From positions 1 to 64,000 of the forward strand of contig JADKBK010000004.1 in NCBI GenBank assembly GCA_016715075.1: a stretch of DNA of 64,000 nucleotides, in the 5' to 3' direction. The DNA comes from Bacteroidales bacterium (GTDB lineage: Bacteria; Bacteroidota; Bacteroidia; Bacteroidales; VadinHA17). The translations under genes and the position numbers were made by a program. The notes beneath the pieces were generated by a model that saw only the letters and a program-made list of their open reading frames with translations, did not search any database and was not told the origin of the DNA. Positions 37,584 to 46,638 of this stretch are shown here, piece after piece; the first letter of the stretch is position 1; each line of letters starts with the position of its first letter.

Positions 37584-38606
37584 TCAGTTAATGACTTTAT
37601 ATTTCTTTAAGATCTCTGAAGTAGTCGTCATAAAATCAATATATTGAGCACGACGATAAGGTTGTTTGTTTTCTGAATTTATTTCTGAAAGCTTCCCTTT
37701 GAAACTGTCAATAGTTTTGTATCCTTTTAAATTCATCCATTTGTCAATATCGCGGATAATGGATTCAATAACCTCAATCTGGTTTAAGTAAAGCGTGCTG
37801 ACAATTTGTACACAGTCTGAACCGGCCAGTAACATTTTAATAATATCATTGCCGTTAAATATTCCAGTGTTGGCACAAATTGAGGCACTTATCTTTCCGT
37901 GTAATAATCCGGCAAAACGCATTGGCAGCCGGTTGTCTTCCTTATTACTCAAACTATACGGGAACTGATGCTTTTCTGTGTCAGTGTCAATATCCGGCTG
38001 AAAGAGCCGGTTGAATAACACAAACCCATTGGCTCCTGCATTATCCAGATCAGTAATAAGTTTTAAAGTATTTGTATAGAAAGGACTGAGTTTGACTGCA
38101 ACAGGAATGCTTACTGCTGCTTTGACTTCTTTAAAGGTTTTTATCTGTTTCTTTTCTATGTCTTCATACCCTTTCTCTGTTTTTTCAGGGACTGTGTAGA
38201 AGTTAAGCTCTATTCCGTCAACTCCCGTCTCCTCTATTTTCCTGGCATACTCAACCCAAGTTTCATTGTTGATAGCATTAAGGCTCGCAAAAACAGGAAT
38301 ACCGACAGACTCCTTTGCTTTTTTTAATTTAAGCAAATGATCTTCAGGATATTTTGATTCTGAACTGGAGTTGGGAAAAAGAGTGATCATTTCAGCATTT
38401 CTCTCTTCATACTCGGTTTTCTGCTCATACAGTTCCAGGTTCTCCAGTTGTATCTGCTCTTCAAAGAGTGACTTATATACAATTGCTGAGGCACCAGCTT
38501 TTTCTATCCTTATAAGATTATCAATATTTGCAGAAAGATTATTTGCTCCAACTATCACAGGATTTTTAAGTTCCAATCCCATATATCTTGTCGTCATATT
38601 TGCCAT
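37584..38606 (-). CDS. Dihydroorotate dehydrogenase-like flavoprotein
   Basis: 340 residues from the ATG at 38606 (MANMTTRYMGLELKNPVIVG); a TTG ten codons earlier and an ATG at 38597 are alternatives. TIM-barrel DHOD/dihydropyrimidine-dehydrogenase-like fold: LKNPVIVGANNLS (FMN region), VPVFASLNAINNETW-like strand, GVDGIELNFY, VSIPVAVKLSPFYT (the conserved Lys), and the FMN phosphate loop SICANTGIFNGNDIIKMLLAGSDCVQI. The usual PyrD active-site Cys/Ser loop is not obvious. Automatic annotation usually gives dihydroorotate dehydrogenase-like protein. No pyr genes are nearby, so a role in pyrimidine synthesis is not supported. Confidence 0.82.
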   Translation of the reverse strand: MANMTTRYMGLELKNPVIVGANNLSANIDNLIRIEKAGASAIVYKSLFEEQIQLENLELYEQKTEYEERNAEMITLFPNSSSESKYPEDHLLKLKKAKESVGIPVFASLNAINNETWVEYARKIEETGVDGIELNFYTVPEKTEKGYEDIEKKQIKTFKEVKAAVSIPVAVKLSPFYTNTLKLITDLDNAGANGFVLFNRLFQPDIDTDTEKHQFPYSLSNKEDNRLPMRFAGLLHGKISASICANTGIFNGNDIIKMLLAGSDCVQIVSTLYLNQIEVIESIIRDIDKWMNLKGYKTIDSFKGKLSEINSENKQPYRRAQYIDFMTTTSEILKKYKVIN

Positions 38607-38916
38607 GGTGTGGATTTTTGGTTTTGTTATTTCCAATATATCGGATGGTGATTTTTCACATTTTCCGGAAAACCATCCGCTGGCTCACGGTTTTAAAGCC
38701 GTATGCATAACAAATGTTATTGAAAATTGTTTGAGGATGTATTAACGGCACTGAATCGGTCAGAATGGCCCTATTTAATAGATATTCAGCAATATAATCA
38801 TGAATAAATGATAAACTGAACTTAACCGATATACATAATTTTGGAATAGCTGTAACCCGGGGATTTCAGAATTACAGACCTTTCATCTGCCAAAATGAAT
38901 ATATTGAAGACAAAAT
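38607..38916. other. Intergenic region
   Basis: 310 bases between two minus-strand genes. No ORF, RNA or clear promoter recognised. Confidence 0.4.
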
Positions 38917-40494
38917 CTATTTCAATTCCACAGGTACAAGCTCAATACCATTGTTTTTTCCCAGGTTTCTGCTGTATTTTTTATCTATGGGGTTATTCCA
39001 GTGCTCAGTGATACCCAGGCTGTTAAGTTTTGTACCATCGCGTTCAGGATCATAAACTGCACCGGAGGGAGGATCATTGGCCAGTGCCATTTCTTCCATC
39101 GCATAATCACTATACATCATATCAGGGGCATCAGGCCATTCTGTTATTGCAAAGTCGAGAACAACCGATTCGATTGCAACTCCGTCCTGGGAAGCAAACA
39201 GACTGTTCGGCCATTGATTGTTGAAGGGAGATAAAGCCCATTTGTATTCAGGAATACCGTCAACGAATTTATTCCCGTAAATTCCATCAATCAGAAAGAG
39301 AATTGTTTTTGCACCCAGATCCTTATGGCCCATGAAATCAGGATAAACCGAATATTGCCTCTTGCCTTCCCTGCTTTGACTGAAACCGCTGCAATGTGCA
39401 TTTTTTCGCCAGTCGGTTTCAATGTCAATACATCCGAAAAAATTCTTTGAGGAAAGTGTTACTCCCTGACTGACATGTCCTTTCATCAGAGCCATGTTAA
39501 TTACATAATCGGCTTCAGCGAAGCAGGTTGCAAGTCCCCTGGTCTGCTTTTCAAAATCATAAGAATAGATAAATCCATTTTCAACAAAGGTGGCCTTCAG
39601 ACGTCCGTCGCCGCCATTATGGTCTACAAAATGTACTTTTGGAAAAATTGTATGGCATTTCTCGAATATATTGTTGGTGATGAACCTGCTCGGATCTGCT
39701 ACAGTTATTTGTTCCTGAGGAACGCCGCCTTCTGATACCAGACTGCTCAATAAAGACAGAATCAACTGAGGATTAGCGTTGATTCTGTTATTGCTTTCAT
39801 GAGCATCAGTATTGTTCATGTTTATTTTGATGGCTATTTTCTCACCGGTCTTATATCCCTGATCTTTATTCCTGGTGGTTTTGTTATAGAAAGAGAATAG
39901 CTTGTCCCATGCTGCTTTTTCAGTTTGTTTATTTGTGAGTCTGGTAAGGGTCTCTTTTAAAAGTTTGTCTGTTTCCTTTTGATTGTTGTAATTATCATCC
40001 CACCAGAACCCTGTTTTCCCGTCCCATGATGCAATTTTGGGATTATGACTCCACACTACTCTGCCTGGATACATGCCTTTGGCCACACCCAGAGGTATAT
40101 TAGGCTTATACCAGACATCCAGGGTGCCAGTACCTGTTTTTGCGTCCGATTGTAATGTATATAGGGTACCAACAAAAAGAGCAAGCGCAGCAAAAGAAGC
40201 AGCAGCAAAGTATCTGGCTTCTAACAGCTTGCCTTTAGCTTTTTTAAATGCATAAGCCGATCCGGTAATGGCAAGGATCCAGATTACAAAACCCGACATG
40301 ATGGGTGCCGCCACCTGCATACAGGGGTAAGTTGCCCTTGCTGGTTTTGGAATAACACGTACGAGGAACCAAATAGTAGCCAGAAGAGAAATGAGGATAT
40401 ATACCATTGTTCCGGGAACTTTCATCCTGCGCAGAAAAATCAGCGTTCTTTTTATCCACTCCGGCAGTTTCTGAATTCTTTCTTCAGTTATCAT
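38917..40494 (-). CDS. Membrane-anchored DUF362 protein
   Basis: 525 residues. Three N-terminal hydrophobic segments (about residues 28-47, 61-82 and 92-112) are followed by a large soluble DUF362 domain (PF04015-like, about 210-500): TGEKIAIKINMNN, SLVSEGGVPQEQITVADPSR, CFAEADYVINMALMKGH, VTLSSKNFFGCI, GHKDLGAKTILFLIDGIYG and DGVAIESVVLDFAI. DUF362 proteins often carry ferredoxin clusters, but no CxxCxxC set is seen here. Function unknown. It sits between the DHOD-like gene and a Tat-type aldo/keto reductase on the same strand with gaps of 200-310 bases, so an operon is doubtful. Confidence 0.85.
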   Translation of the reverse strand: MITEERIQKLPEWIKRTLIFLRRMKVPGTMVYILISLLATIWFLVRVIPKPARATYPCMQVAAPIMSGFVIWILAITGSAYAFKKAKGKLLEARYFAAASFAALALFVGTLYTLQSDAKTGTGTLDVWYKPNIPLGVAKGMYPGRVVWSHNPKIASWDGKTGFWWDDNYNNQKETDKLLKETLTRLTNKQTEKAAWDKLFSFYNKTTRNKDQGYKTGEKIAIKINMNNTDAHESNNRINANPQLILSLLSSLVSEGGVPQEQITVADPSRFITNNIFEKCHTIFPKVHFVDHNGGDGRLKATFVENGFIYSYDFEKQTRGLATCFAEADYVINMALMKGHVSQGVTLSSKNFFGCIDIETDWRKNAHCSGFSQSREGKRQYSVYPDFMGHKDLGAKTILFLIDGIYGNKFVDGIPEYKWALSPFNNQWPNSLFASQDGVAIESVVLDFAITEWPDAPDMMYSDYAMEEMALANDPPSGAVYDPERDGTKLNSLGITEHWNNPIDKKYSRNLGKNNGIELVPVELK

Positions 40495-40703
40495 ATTGTA
40501 TTCTGTTAGGTTATGCGTTTGGAATATTTAAATCACTATAAACATAATTCATTTCTCTTATATCTGCAGCATGAATGTTATGGCATGCTGAATTTTTTCC
40601 TGACATTGGTTATAGACTTATACGAATGCCTGCAGTGCAGCAAAATTCCAGGCTTGGATTTTGTTACACGTTAAACCTGCACATATTGAATGCATTTCGT
40701 TTT

Positions 40704-41666
40704 TTAGGTTGCAGGAAATGTAAAGATCGGTTCCCCTGAAAGGGCTTTTGTTTTGATAGCTGCAACTTCTTTATCATCAAGAGGTTGTAAATTATTTCTG
40801 AGATTCAGGGCTATCCTGTATAGTTCTTCTTCTCCGGAGGGGAGGGCAGATGTCACAGGATGAGACAGTGTAAACCGCAGTCCAAGTCTTATGTTTTCTT
40901 CATCAGTATATGGTTCATACCAGCACCTCGGATATTTTGATTTGTCAGCACCCTCCGGCCAGGGTCGTTTTGCCATAGCCTTAATTGCAAGGATTCCCAT
41001 CTTCTTTTCCATAGCAAGGTTGAGCACCTGTGGACCAAAATTCCCTGCATACCATGTGTTAAAATTAACAGGAAACAGTATTGTGTCAAAATCGAATCCG
41101 TTCATAAGAGCCATTGCAGCCTCGACTGAGTGAGCGGAGAAGCCTATGTAGCGGATCTTGCCTTCCTGCCTGGCTTCAAGAAATGTCTCCATTGCCCCTC
41201 CTTTTCCAAGAATGGTACTGACATCCTCTGTAGTTGTAACTGCATGAAACTGGTACAGATCAAAATGATCAGTACGCATATTCTTCAGTGATTCTTCAAG
41301 ATCCTTTCTTGAATCATCTCTTTTTCTGCCACCGGTTTTGCATGCGAGGAAGATTTTTTTCCGGAAGGGTTCCAGTGAAGGTCCCAGTTTGATAATAGCA
41401 TCTCCATAGGAGGGTGCGATATCAAAATAATTTACTCCGGCATCAATGGCAAATTTGACAATTGAGTTGGAGGCTTCCTGGGTAAAGTCCCTTACTATAA
41501 TCCCGCTGAATCCTAGCATAGTAAGCATTTCTCCTGTTTTGCCCAGCGCTCTTTTTTCAAGTTTGCCGGGACCGGCTTCCCTTGATATAGCTGAAAGGTC
41601 AGAGGGAAACAGGCTTATGGCCGGAGCCATAATCGATGTAGTTTTGATAAAATCGCGACGTTTCAT
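40704..41666 (-). CDS. Aldo/keto reductase with Tat-type signal
   Basis: 320 residues. The N-terminus MKRRDFIKTTSIMAPAISLF has the twin-arginine pattern, so it is probably exported folded with its cofactor. The AKR barrel follows from about residue 36: LGKTGEMLTMLGFSG, NYFDIAPSYGDAIIKLG (catalytic Asp and Tyr), KIFLACKTGGRKRDD (catalytic Lys), DHFDLYQFHAV (catalytic His), KIRYIGFSAHS, and GILAIKAMAKRPWPEG. Oxidoreductase using a nicotinamide cofactor; substrate unknown. Related Tat-type AKRs are frequent in Bacteroidota and often lie in sugar-use loci, but none is seen here. Confidence 0.9.
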   Translation of the reverse strand: MKRRDFIKTTSIMAPAISLFPSDLSAISREAGPGKLEKRALGKTGEMLTMLGFSGIIVRDFTQEASNSIVKFAIDAGVNYFDIAPSYGDAIIKLGPSLEPFRKKIFLACKTGGRKRDDSRKDLEESLKNMRTDHFDLYQFHAVTTTEDVSTILGKGGAMETFLEARQEGKIRYIGFSAHSVEAAMALMNGFDFDTILFPVNFNTWYAGNFGPQVLNLAMEKKMGILAIKAMAKRPWPEGADKSKYPRCWYEPYTDEENIRLGLRFTLSHPVTSALPSGEEELYRIALNLRNNLQPLDDKEVAAIKTKALSGEPIFTFPAT

Positions 41667-41818
41667 AGCATCCGGTTATGGTATGTATAATTGCGATAAA
41701 GATACATAAAAATGTAACTGTCAGCAACAGAATGCCACTTACACCTAATTCTGATACAAGTCGTATCAGATTGTCCTAAGGCTGGTTATTAAGTGATGAT
41801 CAGTCCATCCTTTTGATT

Positions 41819-42757
41819 TCAGATCACAGACCGGAAATAATCTATGGTTTTTTTGAGACCTTCTTCAAGCTGTATTTTAGGCGCCCAGTCGAGCTCTTTT
41901 TTTGCAAGGCTTATATCGGGCTGTCTTTGAGAAGGATCATCGGGAGGGAGCGGCATCTTAACCAGTTTTGATTTTGTCCCCGTTAATTTAATGACCTGTT
42001 CCGCCAGTTCAAGCATGGTAAATTCATTCGGATTACCAATATTAACCGGGCCTATGAACTCATCACGCGAACCCATCATTCTGATCATTCCTTCAACCAG
42101 ATCATCAACATACTGGAAGCTGCGTGTTTGCTGCCCGTCACCATATATTGTAATATCGCGGTTCTGGAGTGCCTGAACAATAAAATTGGATACCACTCTT
42201 CCATCATTAGGGTGCATACGGGGACCGTAGGTATTAAATATCCTTATGATCTTTATCCTGACGTTATTCTGTTTGTGGTAATTCACAAAGAGAGTTTCGG
42301 CAGCTCTTTTTCCTTCGTCGTAACACGAACGTTCCCCGATCGGATTCACATGTCCCCAGTATGATTCCACCTGCGGATGCACCTGGGGATCTCCATAGAC
42401 CTCACTTGTTGATGCCTGAAGGATTTTTGCCCTGATCCGCTTGGCTAATCCGAGCATATTTATGGCACCCATCACTGAGGTCTTTATCGTCTTGATGGCA
42501 TTATACTGATAGTGTATAGGTGAGGCAGGACAAGCAAGGTTATATATTTCATCCACTTCAGTGAAAAACGGCATTGTAACATCATGCCTGATGAGTTCAA
42601 AGTATTTGTTGTCAAGCAGATGAACAATATTCTGCTTTTGTCCTGTAAAATAATTATCCAGGCATACAACTTCATGTCCATCCTTCAGGAGACGGTCACA
42701 AAGATGTGAACCGACAAATCCGGAGCCGCCTGTCACCAGTACTTTCTTTCGTATCAT
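41819..42757 (-). CDS. UDP-glucuronate decarboxylase (UDP-xylose synthase)
   Basis: 312-residue short-chain dehydrogenase/epimerase. NAD-binding VTGGSGFVGSHLCDRLL; CLDNYFTGQKQNI, a signature of UXS enzymes; STSEVYGDPQVHPQ; catalytic tyrosine and lysine in CYDEGKRAAE; and FNTYGPRMHPNDGRVVSNF. Converts UDP-glucuronate to UDP-xylose in the cytoplasm. Next to UDP-glucose dehydrogenase on the same strand, it completes UDP-glucose to UDP-glucuronate to UDP-xylose, supplying the polysaccharide locus that begins across the divergent promoter region. Full length with no anomalies. Confidence 0.94.
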   Translation of the reverse strand: MIRKKVLVTGGSGFVGSHLCDRLLKDGHEVVCLDNYFTGQKQNIVHLLDNKYFELIRHDVTMPFFTEVDEIYNLACPASPIHYQYNAIKTIKTSVMGAINMLGLAKRIRAKILQASTSEVYGDPQVHPQVESYWGHVNPIGERSCYDEGKRAAETLFVNYHKQNNVRIKIIRIFNTYGPRMHPNDGRVVSNFIVQALQNRDITIYGDGQQTRSFQYVDDLVEGMIRMMGSRDEFIGPVNIGNPNEFTMLELAEQVIKLTGTKSKLVKMPLPPDDPSQRQPDISLAKKELDWAPKIQLEEGLKKTIDYFRSVI

Positions 42758-42851
42758 TTTTATTGAATTTGAATCGTAATTTGCATAATAAGAACGTAGT
42801 ATATCTCAGTTGAATTTTACTTTTATTTCCGAATAATGCAGGGAATTGATA

Positions 42852-44177
42852 TTATCTGGCAGTATCAATACCTATGCAGAAATATTGAAAATCCTGCTGC
42901 TTAATTTCCTCACGGTCATATATATTCCGTCCGTCAAAAATCACAGCGTTACTAAGCAGTTTCTTCATGATCTTGAAATTAGGAAAACGGAACTCTGGCC
43001 ATTCTGTGATCAGGGCAAGACAATCTGCGTCAATAAGTGTTTCATACTGATCATTGAAATAGCTTACTGTATCGCCAAAATGGTGTTTAGCCTCTTTAAG
43101 GGCAACAGGATCATAAACATTGACTTTTGCTCCTGCTTCAAGCAATTTTTTCACAATAACAAGGGCTGGAGCTTCTCTCATATCATCTGTCTGAGGTTTG
43201 AAGGAAAGTCCCCATAAAGCTATTGTTTTATCCTTTATGTCACCGTTAAAGTACTTTATTATCTTATTAAATAAGACAAGTTTCTGGTCTTTGTTTACCG
43301 CTTCAACCGCTTTCAGAACTCTGAGGTCGTATTTAAATTCACCTGCTGTTCTGATGAGAGCCTGTACATCTTTTGGGAAACATGAACCCCCGTAGCCAAT
43401 GCCGGGATATATAAATTTACTCCCTATCCTGGAGTCTGAGCCAATACCCTTGCGGACATTATTAATATCGGCTCCTACTATCTCACAGAGATTAGCTATG
43501 TCATTCATGAAGCTGATTTTTGTTGCAAGCATTGAGTTGGCTGCATATTTAGTCATCTCAGCTGAGGTTATATCCATGAAGATTATAGGATGGCCATTGA
43601 GTGTAAAAGGTTTATAAAGGCTTCTCATAAGAGTTTCTGCCCTATGAGATTCCACACCTATTACAATGCGGTCGGGTTTCAGGAAATCTTCAATTGCTGC
43701 TCCCTCTTTAAGAAATTCAGGGTTTGAGGCAACGTCAAAAGGAATTGAGACACCTCTGGTATTGAGCTCTTCCTGGATTGCATTCTTAACCTTGTCGGCA
43801 GTCCCGACAGGCACGGTACTCTTAGTGACCACAAGCAGGTAATCGGTCATAAGACGGCCGCAATCACGGGCTACAGCCAGAACATACTTCAGATCTGCAC
43901 TGCCATCTTCATCAGGCGGAGTGCCTACCGCTATGAACAATGCTTCACAGTCTTCAAGTGCCTCAGCAACACTTGTGGAAAAATTCAGCCTGCCTTTTTT
44001 CATGTTCCGGGTCAGCATTTCTTCCAACCCTGGTTCGAAAATTGGTACAATACCTTTTTTAAGATTTTCAATTTTCTTCTGATCGATATCAACACATACT
44101 ATGTCGATTCCTACTTCAGAAAAACAAGTGCCGGTTACAAGCCCGACGTATCCGCTTCCTACAATGGCAATTTTCAT
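42852..44177 (-). CDS. ugd: UDP-glucose 6-dehydrogenase
   Basis: 441 residues from the ATG at 44177, which opens directly into MKIAIVGSGYVGLVTGTCFSE, the Rossmann NAD site; an upstream start at 44210 is unlikely. Motifs: VDIDQKKIENL, FIAVGTPPDEDGSADL, SNPEFLKEGAAIEDF, GYGGSCFPKDVQALI with the catalytic Cys, and WGLSFKPQTDDMREAPA. Oxidises UDP-glucose to UDP-glucuronate with two NAD. Its product is the substrate of the neighbouring decarboxylase. Confidence 0.96.
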   Translation of the reverse strand: MKIAIVGSGYVGLVTGTCFSEVGIDIVCVDIDQKKIENLKKGIVPIFEPGLEEMLTRNMKKGRLNFSTSVAEALEDCEALFIAVGTPPDEDGSADLKYVLAVARDCGRLMTDYLLVVTKSTVPVGTADKVKNAIQEELNTRGVSIPFDVASNPEFLKEGAAIEDFLKPDRIVIGVESHRAETLMRSLYKPFTLNGHPIIFMDITSAEMTKYAANSMLATKISFMNDIANLCEIVGADINNVRKGIGSDSRIGSKFIYPGIGYGGSCFPKDVQALIRTAGEFKYDLRVLKAVEAVNKDQKLVLFNKIIKYFNGDIKDKTIALWGLSFKPQTDDMREAPALVIVKKLLEAGAKVNVYDPVALKEAKHHFGDTVSYFNDQYETLIDADCLALITEWPEFRFPNFKIMKKLLSNAVIFDGRNIYDREEIKQQDFQYFCIGIDTAR

Positions 44178-44668
44178 ATTGAGCTGCTTTTGAATTATAA
44201 TTATACACAAAGATGCAAGCTAATCTTCTTATTTCAAATTATATAATTCAGTGGTGTACCTATTCCAGGGTTAAAATATGTCCCGTTTTGTCCACGATCA
44301 GGATGCGGATTTTTAAAAATTTTCACCTTGTCTTTTCACTGCTGATTCCGGCCTCTGATCACCAAATCGCATAAGTCAATGAATAGCAATATATTTCATA
44401 TTGATAATAATCATGATTTTCCCCACTAAATTGCCTGTTTCCATCATTCACTTCTTATTCAGCCTGTTACTCAAAAACTAATTTTAAGTCCACGAAATGT
44501 CCTTTAACAAGTTTCGGCTTCAACATACTTATCCGATAACTTTGTAGGGTTAGGTTTATTTATTTGAATTACAGTAATTTATTTGTTATGCCCTCCATTT
44601 TGATGCGTTTCTGGTAAATTCTACTCTTAATCAATAAAATACCAGGAGAATTTTTAAAAGAATATGAA
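44178..44668. other. Divergent intergenic region before the signalling/EPS block
   Basis: 491 AT-rich bases, no ORF or hairpin of note. Contains the likely promoter of the + block (44537-44544). This is the place to look for regulation of both the nucleotide-sugar genes and the signalling block. Confidence 0.5.
44537..44544 (+). promoter_or_regulatory. -7 element for the signalling/EPS block
   Basis: TAACTTTG matches TAnnTTTG. TTTC about 20 bases upstream is a weak -33. It implies a leader of about 118 bases. Confidence 0.4.
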
Positions 44669-46585
44669 ATGATGATGTTTATGCCAGATAATTCAAAGAT
44701 TCAAATAGCAGGAAAGGAAGAGGAAACAATTCATACAAAAGACTTTGGATTGAATATGTTTTTCAAAATGAGTCCTGACCTTTTATGTATTATATCGTCT
44801 GAAGGATACTTCATGGAACTCAATCCTGCATGGGAACATGTTTTGGGATATACAATGGACGAGCTTTTCAGACGTCCGTTCATAGATTTATTACATCCTG
44901 ATGATATTTCTCATACCATGAAGGAGTTTGAAGAAGTGCTGTCAGGGAAAGATGTCTTTGGTATTTTAAACCGTTACCGTTGTAAAGATGGTTCCTATAA
45001 GTGGCTGGAATGGCTTGGGAAAGGGTCTGAAGATGGAAAAGCCAGTTACTGTATTGCCCGCGATATTACAGAAAAGAGAAAAGCTCAGGAAATCCATAAC
45101 AGAAGCGAAGATAGTTTTCACCATTTATTTGAGAATATACCAATGGGAGTCTACAGGACAACTCCCGATGGACATATTCTGATGGCGAACAGGGCAGCCT
45201 GCAAAATGCTTGGATATGATTCCTATGAAGAGATGGCAAGATTTAACCTTGAGGAGGAAGGGTTTATGCCAAGTTACTCGCGCTCTCACTTCAGGGATCA
45301 GCTGGAAAAAGAGGGTGAGATACTGGGGCTGGAGTCTGAATGGAAGCTTCGTGACGGCACAAGGATCTTTGTCAGGGAAAGTTCAAAAGCTATACGCGAT
45401 TCCGATGGTCAGATACTGTATTATGAAGGTACTATTGAGGATCTCACCGAGAATAAGCGCACAAATGATGTGATCAGGAAGCTTTCAAGGGCAGTCGAAC
45501 AGAGCCCGGTCAGTATTATCATTACAGACATTGAGGGTAGAATAGAATATGCTAATCCAAAAGCCTGCCAGTCAAGCGGATATTCATCTAAGGAACTGCT
45601 TGGTAATAACCCAAGAGTACTTAAATCCTTTGAAACAACGACGGAAGAATATGAAAAACTCTGGAAGACAATAAGTGAAGGTAACGAATGGAGGGGAGTA
45701 TTCCACAACAGGAAGAAGAATGGAGAATGTTACTGGGAATCTGCAACTATCTCTCCTGTTTTTGGTTCGACCGGAAAAGCTACAAATTATGTTGCTGTAA
45801 AGGAGGATATAACTGAGAAAGTAATGACCGAAAAGGCCTTGCGTGAGAGTGAAGAAAAATACCGGGCCATGGTAGATGAACTGAGAGAAATCAATAATAC
45901 AAAGGATAAGCTATTCTCAATAATTGCACATGATCTGAGGGGACCTATAGGCAGTTTTAATCAGGTTCTGGTAATGATTACCCATGGAAGAACAAATGAT
46001 CCTGACTTGAAGACTAATTTACTGCAGGAGTTGGAGAAATCTTCAAGGAATATATTTGATCTGCTTGAAAATTTACTGGATTGGTCAAGGATCCAGCAAG
46101 GTCTGAAAAACATAGAACCTGAAAACTTTAATCTTATGGGATCGGTAAACGAGAATGTAGAACTGTTTTTGCCTGTGGCCGGACAAAAACTGATTAATAT
46201 TAAAGTTGAAGGAGATAAGTGCATAAATGTATTTGCAGACAGGAATTCAATTAGTGTGGTTATCAGGAATTTACTCGCAAATGCCATCAAATTCACACCA
46301 AATCATGGAGAAATAATTGTAAGAGTGGCAGATGAAGATCACAATACCACAGTATCAATATCTGATAATGGAGTAGGTATGAAAAATGAAGTTGTTAGGA
46401 ATCTTTTTAAGCCTGAATCAGGCTATACTACCTCGAAGGGAACCAATGGCGAAAAAGGATCAGGATTAGGTCTGGTTTTATGTAAAGATTGTATTGAGAG
46501 AAATGGAGGAGATATATCTGCGGAAAGCATCCTCGGAAAAGGAAGCAGGATAATGTTCAGGTTGCCTAAAGTTAAAATGTCTTGA
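44669..46585 (+). CDS. Soluble PAS-domain sensor histidine kinase
   Basis: 638 residues, no signal peptide or TM segment. Three PAS domains: about 26-140 (SPDLLCIISSEGYFMELNP ... ITEKRKAQ), 145-265 (FENIPMGVYRTTPDGHI) and 270-390 (EQSPVSIIITDIEGRIEYANP ... VAVKEDITEK). Then HisKA (FSIIAHDLRGPIGSFNQVL, phosphorylated His421) and HATPase_c with NLLANAIKFTP (N box), ISDNGVGM (G1), GSGLGLVLCKDCIERNGG (G2) and the closing GKGSRIMFRLP. Cytoplasmic sensor of unknown signal. First gene of the + block; the next kinase starts 53 bases later and has the same kinase core, suggesting duplication. Confidence 0.93.
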   Translation: MMMFMPDNSKIQIAGKEEETIHTKDFGLNMFFKMSPDLLCIISSEGYFMELNPAWEHVLGYTMDELFRRPFIDLLHPDDISHTMKEFEEVLSGKDVFGILNRYRCKDGSYKWLEWLGKGSEDGKASYCIARDITEKRKAQEIHNRSEDSFHHLFENIPMGVYRTTPDGHILMANRAACKMLGYDSYEEMARFNLEEEGFMPSYSRSHFRDQLEKEGEILGLESEWKLRDGTRIFVRESSKAIRDSDGQILYYEGTIEDLTENKRTNDVIRKLSRAVEQSPVSIIITDIEGRIEYANPKACQSSGYSSKELLGNNPRVLKSFETTTEEYEKLWKTISEGNEWRGVFHNRKKNGECYWESATISPVFGSTGKATNYVAVKEDITEKVMTEKALRESEEKYRAMVDELREINNTKDKLFSIIAHDLRGPIGSFNQVLVMITHGRTNDPDLKTNLLQELEKSSRNIFDLLENLLDWSRIQQGLKNIEPENFNLMGSVNENVELFLPVAGQKLINIKVEGDKCINVFADRNSISVVIRNLLANAIKFTPNHGEIIVRVADEDHNTTVSISDNGVGMKNEVVRNLFKPESGYTTSKGTNGEKGSGLGLVLCKDCIERNGGDISAESILGKGSRIMFRLPKVKMS

Positions 46586-46638
46586 TTTTTAGTAGAATAC
46601 GCAATGAAATAACCACAGCATATTTTAATCTTTAATTA